Shown: positions 13,801 through 22,800 of the stretch, one piece after another
Layout of the letters: every line of letters starts with the position of its first letter
Numbering within the stretch: position 1 is the first letter of the stretch
Source of the DNA: Argopecten irradians
Taxonomy: Eukaryota > Mollusca > Bivalvia > Pectinida > Pectinidae
Assembly (NCBI RefSeq): GCF_041381155.1
Contig: NC_091146.1
Span: 32,847,328 to 32,911,327 of the forward strand
Direction of reading: 5' to 3'
DNA: 64,000 nt
Notes under the pieces: generated by a model
The model's database searches: none
Told to the model about the DNA's origin: nothing
Seen by the model: the letters and a program-made list of their open reading frames with translations, nothing else
Translations under genes and position numbers: made by a program

Positions 13801-16800
13801 GGTATGTCTGTGTTGTCTGAATTACCTACTGGGTCAGACTGAGCTGAGTGAACGTCAGCAACCTCACAAAAACCAGCTACTGTACCTTTAGGAACAGTAA
13901 TAGGTCTCTCTGAAGCATTACTAACACGTAATGGTATCTCCCCATGGGAAGATTTTGTCACAGTCCTAGCATTGAAAAGGCGATGCTGGGAGAGAAACCT
14001 TAGAGATGGTTCCACTAAATAATCGGTGTCATCCAAGTTCACTGTTGCTCCAGTGACAAGCATTTCACTGTTTGGAGGTATAGTTGTCCTTTCCTTCAAA
14101 ACTACCCTACAACATGTATCTTCTACCTCTGGCATTGAAGGTAGCAATGGTACCTTAGCACCCTTAATATCCAAAACATTGTCCCTTAACATCATATTAC
14201 ATCCTTCGCCACGCAAAAAAATCTTTACCCAAAATGCCCTCATTTTTTATGTCCGCAAACCAAACTTTACGCTTTACCACAAAGCCGTTAATTTCAATCC
14301 TGACTCGCAGAAAACCTAACACTGGAGTAGGTTCTCCAGTTGCGGTTAACATCACCTTCCTGTCATGTCCCAGGGTTGCCTGTAAAGCTTTAGTTAAGCG
14401 TCTTAAGACACTTCTCTGGAAGACAGTAAGTGTTGCTTCAGTATCAACTAACATAGTGGTGGGAAGGCCTTCTATTTTAGCTTTAACATATTCACCATCA
14501 TCAAAGGGGGATGAACTACAAACTAACACATCTTTGGACCTTCTCATACTAATCTTGACCGACCTGTGGTCTGCCAGCTCGGTCTTGTCTAGTTTCCCTT
14601 TTTAGAAGGACCACTCTTAGGCGGACATGATTTCTCAGAGGACTGATTATTTGCTGTTTGATCACGTTTTTCCCATCATGATTTTTACCCTTTTTATCCG
14701 AGTGACTAGCGGGATTTGACAACTGACATAGATTTTTCTCAACCAGTTTTTTCAGGGTATCAATGTCTTTTTTCAATGATTTCACCTGATCACATTGTAT
14801 GTCTGGCTGGTTCTCGTCAGACTCATCATCTTTCACCTGTACTGACCTCACAGGTCTATTCTTAAACTTGTTAGCCATCTTATGAGTCTCAAATCTCACT
14901 GCCAGTGTTTCTGCTTGTGTGATACTTTCTGGCTGTGTTTCACGTAACCGCCATTTAATGTCAGCATCAGTTAATGCGTCAATGAAATAATCTAAGGATT
15001 GGGTCTCTATCATGTCAGATGTTGCTTTTAGATATGCCTGACGAGTTAGCTTCGTTATAGACCTTGCAAGATCGGAAATTGTTTCATCTTTCTGTTTGAT
15101 ACGAATCTGGAGTTTAGCCTTATACATTTCTGACTTAGCAGCACTCCCAAAGTTTCTAGATAATTTCTTTGTCAAAGTGGAATAATCTCTCCTTTTATCT
15201 GGGTCGAGTTCACCAAAGATAGCCCTAGCAGTACCCGAGAGACTTCCAGCTAAGGACAGTCCCTTCTGATTATCGTTCCAACAATTGATGTCAGAGTAGA
15301 TTTCAAACTGAGAAACATACTCATCCCAGTCATCAGATTCGTCATAGATGACTGGTCGAATGGAGACATGTTTTTGGCTTGACTTAGAGGTGTCTGGTAT
15401 AAACACTTTAACACGAGGAAGTGGGGTACTAGTTGTGTCTACCTTTATACCACTACAGAATTGTTGTTCTGCTACTAATGACTCTGAATCCTCATCAGCA
15501 GGTATGGTGGATTTACCAGTATACCCCATCCCAGTGTCAAGGTTAAACGTGACACTTTTCTCTGAGTGCTTATTACTGGACTTTGCCGAAGGGTCACTTT
15601 GACCCGTATTCAATGGAGGGTACAAGCAAGACAGAGTGTCAAAGAGCTCCTTGCTATATGACCTCTGGTTCCTCGACGTCGGTATCTAAGGAAATCAGTT
15701 CAGTCTGAGGAACACTAAGATGTGCCACTTCATCTCTCAGATCTGAGGTCTGACATTTTAGATCACCTACATCAGATCTAATCGACTCAAGATCTTTCTG
15801 GATTGTTATGGTGCTTTCTCTAAGTAGAGATAATTCGGTGTGTAAATCACAGAGTATCTTTTCTGTCAATGAATTCTCACGAGTGGTGTCAGCCATGGTA
15901 CCAAGGATTTGTATCACAAACAAAAAGGTGTAAAAGTGAGAGTATATCAGTAAATCAATTAACTTTATTAATCTTACACAATTCAATTAGCCCAATTAAA
16001 TGGTAGAAGTAATGTTTACTGCAAGGCCCCACGTTGCGCGCCAACGTGATGACTTTTACTCTCTGCAGGGAGTCACGACGGTGGGCCCTACAGTAAAGAC
16101 TACACAACACAAAACAGAAGGTCCTCTTATTTATTTACATTACATCTATAACATTTATACTGGTACAATAATAATACAAGTGAGCCCTTTGATAGGGTGA
16201 AGTCCACCACACCTTCACCACACCTTCACCAGGGGCCTCTCACCCTGGGTGAAGTATCACCAAGTTCAGGGGTGGACTTCACCCAAGAACGCTGGTGGAA
16301 CTCACCCTTTTTAGCTGGGCTTGCATGCTGGCTCTCGTACTACCACTACACTGTAGCTCTCTCTAACACCAACTGAGGTCTACTACAGCTCTGCCTGTCT
16401 ACCTTGGGTGCCTGACCTCTCATGCACATGCTTGACCCCTGAGAGGCGATCAAGCATGACACAGGTAAGCCAGTCACCACATGGAGAGAGCAGTGCTGTA
16501 GCAGACGACTATTTTTGGAGAAACACATGCATTGCATGTATAGTAAACAAACTTATACAAAGCAATAAACACAATTAACAAAAACAAAAATTAACAAAAA
16601 TCATCAAGTTTCATGTCCATGTTTAAATATCGAATGTTTAAGCGACATATCGTTACAGTGAAATTAGCATGAAATATAACTTTAATGATTATCCTTGTAC
16701 ATGGATAAAATGAGAAGTGTTTACACAAACCGGTTTTGATATAGACCCATAAACGTCTTGAATTATGTATGAACAATAGGAAAGGTCCTACTACAATCTC

Positions 16801-19800
16801 TATATAAATCGTGAATATCAAAGAATCACAATTTAACAAAGCATGACAATTTATTGACTCGTGCCCTATCCGGGCCTCGAACTCACGATCTACGGCACCC
16901 ATTCGCCTAGTCAAACATACCTGCACCTTCTACCACTGCGCCACATCTACATCCCCCAAAAAGGATGTTTCTATGACGAAGTGATAGTCGGTTCGATATG
17001 CTGAAATGATCACTGTGGAAATTGTCAAATTAAATCTTTGGATCAACAACACATAATGAATATGATACGTTGTGTTTAGTAAATATTAAATATCAAAGAA
17101 ATACAATTTAACAAAGCATGACAATTTATTGACTCGTGCCCTATCCGGGCCTCGAACTCACGATCCACGGCACCCAATCGCCTAGTCAAACATACCTGCG
17201 CCTTCTACCACTTTGTCATAGAAACATCCTTTTTTGGGGATGTGGATGTGGCGCAGTGATAGAAGGCGCAGGTATGCTTGGCTAGGCGATTGGGTGCCGT
17301 AGATCGTGAGTTCGAGGCCCGGATACGGTACGAGTCAATAAATTGTCATGCTTTGTTAAATTGTGTTTTTTTTGATATTTTATATAAATCGTTACTTATT
17401 CTTGGTTGGTTTGTTGAACGGGTTTAAAATGTGTAACAAATATTGCATGTGTGAATGTTTGAGTTTTGGTTTTTCACGGAAGCGTGCCGCCAAATATACC
17501 GAACAACACAATTCTTTAAGCTCATATATACGTGTGTAAATGTATGTGTGCTTTGGGAGGCTGCGGTATATTGTTCTTTCGACAGCTACTTCTCAATGAA
17601 GCATGAACAACTGAAATTTTTAAGCTCATATATGTGCGTGTATAAAAAGGTTATTTTAAAATGATATGTTAATTTCTGCTTAATTCAGGAAGGCATCGAG
17701 GTAGATTCTGACAAGTATTGGAACCCGGATTTAGTGATACGGAATAGGACGGAGAGCGCTCAAAGAAAGAAATGGTGTGTGCTGTGGTTCAATTCCTCTG
17801 GAGAAGCCTTCATAGTAGAGAAGAGACGGATCAAGGGCGTGTTCACCGAGAAGATGGAGCTTCAGGATTTCCCCTTCGATTCCCAGAATCTAAGTGTCGT
17901 GCTGACGTCAGACCGGTCAGTAAAAGAGGTCATTTTAGAGGAAGATAGCGAGTTCCTGTCGACTATAGATGTGACGAATTTCGCGGACGAACAAGAGTGG
18001 TGCCTAAAGGACTATGTGGAAAGTGACAAAACTACAAAAATTGTCAATCAATATACCGATCAGAAGAATGTCGAGTTTCCGGTTCTGCGCGTTAGCTGCT
18101 TTGCTACGCGACAGTTTATGTTCTTTGTTTGGAATATTATTATCATTATGGTAAGTGTTAACTCGGTAATTTCCGTTAGTTTCCGTTCAGACAAAACACG
18201 AATGCATTTAAACAGGTCTATTTAATAAACAAAATAGCATTGGGATCAGATAATTATTTATTGTTTGTATATATTTAGACTTATACTTACGTTAATAGAC
18301 CATTTTAGACGTTTGATGAAGCTGGGTTAAATATCGGTAAATTGCTTGTCATGTCATATAAAATGCGAACGGTGGGAAAACGAACGTTATACTGTACCAC
18401 CAAGTCATATTATACTGACAAAGGGTAAACCAGTCGTCCCATATCCTTTAAGTCGAGCTCTAAACAGGAGTAGACACTACCATTGTTATAGATTATGATG
18501 TTTTTGACATCTGAGAAAAAATTAAAAATTACACAAAGTGCGGCATATTCTACCTTTTATTTCCAGTTGATCATCAGTTTGTTGTCGTTCGCAACGTTCG
18601 CCATAGATAGAAACCTCCCCCAGAACAGATTACAGTTGGCCTTCACCCTGACCCTTACAGGGGTCACCTTCAGATTCGTAGCCAATCAGAGCCTTCCAAA
18701 GATACCCTACCTAACAAAACTGGTAAGTCACTAGATAAAGGCATTTCTATAGCAACCATCGGTTATACTGTTAGCGTGAATATTTTCGTGCGTGTTTTAT
18801 TTTATCGTTTGGTCAGTTTTCAACCTTTTCACGTTGTGCCATTTTTCGCGCTGTTACAGTTTATATATTATGATGTCATTCACATGCAAAAGATGCTGGT
18901 TTTTTTCGCATGGAATTCTTAGCGTGAAATTCACATGAATTTCACGTGAAAAAATCACTTAATTTCATATGAAGAAATATTGTCTGTGTAGAAATGACCG
19001 GAAATATCCACACCAGAAATAATACAGTATTTACAGTATACATCAACTTAGGGCAACGGTTATTGGAAAGCTTAATATTCATTGTTCAATACTTTCTTGA
19101 AAACAAATTAAGCTAAAAGAAAAGATAACATAGCGAATTAGTCTGAAGCACAATTAAACACATTATCTTTAGCTAAACCTGCCCATATAATGTATTAGAA
19201 ATACACCGCTGAAGTAGCATAGGTCATATCCGTCCTACAACTTCACGTTTTTAAGAGGTATCGCGAGCTGACTATATATTAGGCATAAAAATCCTAATAT
19301 TATAGGCAGGTTTAGCGGACTAACTAAATCTATACAGAACGTCTGTTTTGTTTCAATATACGACGTATTTTGTAATACCATAATGTTGTTAGAAAATAAA
19401 AATATTTTTATTTGCAGGACATGTTTATCTTGTTCAGTATGATCTTTAACTTCCTGGTGAGTGTATGGCACGCGGCTGTGTCCCTGATTGACGATACTAC
19501 AGCTGCTGACGGTCGTCACGACTTCTGGGCCTTTATAGCCTTCATCATCCTCTACTCTCTGTTTCAGTGTATCTTCATCATCATTGTGTTTGTATGGGTG
19601 AGTGCACCTGACCTGGTGGTTATTAATATCCTACTGGCAGCTGTATACAATGTGTTGTGTGTGAATGCTGCATGTTGTGTCTTCTTGTGATAGAGAAACG
19701 CTTGCCCTTTTATAGTGTTGTCTCGCTGAAGCAACAAGGCCATTTGGTTTGGGTTATTAAGTTTTGATTTAAACACATTTTATTTGTATCAAATATAGAA

Positions 19801-22800
19801 TGGGATCGGGAACAAATTTTTCCAACTTATTTTCAGCAAATACAATTTAAAATATACATACTCGACAAGATGGCGATATATGTCTGTGTGTTTTGTGAGG
19901 CAGCGGTTTATTCATAGTGTGTCTCCTTGTGAAAGCGGAATTCTTGCCCTTTTTATAATGTTATCTCACAGACACATGTCGATAAAGAAAAAGAACAACA
20001 CACCTCACCCTGTTATATTATGATGAGCAATCTTACTCAGGGGGAATTGGTGAATTCATCCTGAAATTTCAATATTATTTATATATACATTTAATATCAA
20101 TTAACCTTAAATTTATATGTGCCGTAACTGGGCTAAATTTTTGTCTTCAATAATCTATTGAAAGTCATCAGGTTTGAGGAATTAAGTTGTGAAAAAACAG
20201 ACAAACATGTCAGGCATGGGCACAATTACTTCAAAATGTAATTAATTAATAATCGATTACTTGGGAGAAAAAGCTGTAATAGATTTTTAATACCATTGAC
20301 CTGTAATCGATTACAATCGATTACTTTACCAAAAGTAATTGAAATTACAATTACATTCGATTACATATTAAGTTGATTTATTAGTTTTTATCTTCTATCA
20401 AAATATTTTTGATTTGTCTTTCCTATAATTTGATAGCATTTCAAGACCAGTAAAATGGTTTCTTATGTCAAATGGTTAATTCTGTTTCAAGTTTACACCT
20501 GTCTCACATCATGCTTTTTTAACTGGTGTGTCTTTGAAATTACCATGTGCATTTTTCGTATATGGTTAATTGATAACCTGTAATTACAGATAACGGTATA
20601 ACACATCAAGTAGATATTTTAAACCTGAAATCTGATACTTGATTCTTCTAATGAGAAAGCGGAAATCTGTAGCAGTGCAAGTTTTGTATAATTTTCAATG
20701 CATCATGTTAAATATATAAAAAAGTTAATTAAGTATACAATTTTAAGAATGTTTTTAAAGAAAAAAATTGGCTTATGCTTCTGAGCTAAACAGATAAATC
20801 TTGGTTGACTGTACAGGTGAAAAGGACAGCTACTGATTATATAACACAGTATTAATTGACTTCTCATTGTTTCCTAAAACAACAAGTACATTGGAAATCT
20901 GAGATACTTACTAAATTGAACTTAGTCAATACCTGTTGGCTTTTATGAAAACAATGCTTTCCATTGGTTTATGCAATATGCTCTTATGCCCACGGGCACA
21001 CTGGTGAAACTTAAAATTAGTTATAAAATGTACATGTATAGACAATTTGTTTGTATTCTTTATTTCTTTTAGCCTTAGTGTAATTTCAGAAAACTAAATA
21101 TAAAAGATTATGTATAGACCGATACTAAACAATGTTACATCTATCTTTAGCTTTAGTTGAACTACAGCAGAAAAGTTGAACTTTTCACTTTCTAAACCTA
21201 GTATACTGGCTGCCAAATTCAACTTCATAATTGATATAATGTAATTGAAAAGTAATTACGATTACATAGTGAATTTTCACTTTAATCGATTACGATTACG
21301 ATTACAAGTAATCTAAATAGCCTTCGATTACTGATTATTGTCGATTACTTGAGAAAATGTAATTAATTACAATCGATTACAATTACACGATTACGATTAA
21401 CCCATGCCTGAAACATGTATAATGCCATATACACATTAGTTACAATACCAAATATACGCATAGTAAAATTCTTTATTTTTTATGCCTTGTGTATGTTTAA
21501 ATGGAAACATTCCTGCAGCAATCACTTTACAATTACAAACAACACTGTAAAAAAGTGAAATTAAATTGTAGATCACACCTTGGCTTGAGGGTCTGATCGT
21601 ATGTGCTACTGCGCCGTATACGTAAAAATATGATTTGTGACAGTCTATTAATGGTAGATAACTCTTAATGTGCATATGTAGAATACAACTGTCACGTAAA
21701 TGTGTCGCTCTCCGAATGATGTACCACGATCTATCGATCAAGCTTTTTCAGTTTGGTGTCCAAAATCAATGTTTAATTATACCTCTTGATTGTGTTTCGG
21801 ATTCTTCATATTTTTAATGAATACTTTGCTCTATTGTATTTTCGTCAATGTTTATTTCCCCAGTACTTTAAGACGAAACAGAAAATAAAGGGGAAGGTGG
21901 CAATATACCGGGTAAGTGTTGACACTGAGTGCCTCATTTCTTTCTCCCTTTAATAATATTAAAACATTCAGAATTTCGTTCATTTGAGTATTATCTTGAA
22001 TAAATTTTGATGTTCAGGAGCTATTCACAAAGCAGAATGCATTTCAAATAACCACGAATCAACGATGAGACTACAATCAGATTTTGGTGTTATAGTTTGA
22101 TATATTAGATGCTATTCAATTTAATCATCATGGAATTGGAAATTGAAGCAAGTGTGGCATATACTATGCAATGAGAAAAAAAAACAAAAAACAAAACGAA
22201 ACCAAAAAAAAAATGGTTGTCCTCGACCATGGAATGTCACAAAAAACGATTCTTGAAATACACCTAGTTTACTTTTTGTATAAATCTCAATCAAATGCAT
22301 ATATTGTCAAAAGTCAAAAAGTTTTAATTGATATTATTAAAATACGTGAACTTCATTTGATGATAACTTACATGAATAGATTTTGATTTTCTGGAGCTAA
22401 AGCATCAATGCATTTTAAATCCATGAATCAATGCATTTTGTTTAGATTATCCATAGGCACTATTCAAGTTGATCTTGGAGTTTACAATAAGGACAATTTT
22501 ACAGATTGCCATTTTGATACTATATATACATCAATATATGGGAATTATAAAATGTTTCATTACATTCTGTTATGTTGTTGCCTCCTGGCAACTCATACAG
22601 TATTGATGCTAAAACAGACACTTCAAGCTTTTAAAAATTTCTAACGGAGTAGGTGGAAACTTTAGAAAGTTAGTTACTTTGTGATGTGTATAAGAAATCA
22701 TCTAAACCATGTCATGTTTCATAACACTTAACCATATTATAGCCCATAGTTACACCATAGCAAACCATTTTTCTCTCCATAGCAACAACACTCTAGACAC

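Larger units (their letters stand above)
2898..16588 (-). mobile_element. Ty3/gypsy LTR retrotransposon, degenerate, with nested LINE insertions
   Basis: It lies on the minus strand inside pLGIC intron 2. The 5' LTR is on the right (from 16,047) and the 3' LTR on the left (2,898-3,353 continuing at 7,714-7,866). The LTR inner end reads TCATCA on the element strand. A primer-binding-like site TGGCGCGCAACGTGGGGC follows three bases later (plus coordinates about 16,026-16,043). A purine tract (AGAGGGGGG) precedes the 3' LTR start at 7,866. Coding order: gag, protease, RT, RNase H, integrase with GPY/F-like tail, then an extra RS plus BTB-like reading frame. Many frameshifts and stops make it non-autonomous. 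It is absent from intron 2 of copy B, so it probably inserted after the gene duplication. Confidence 0.85.
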
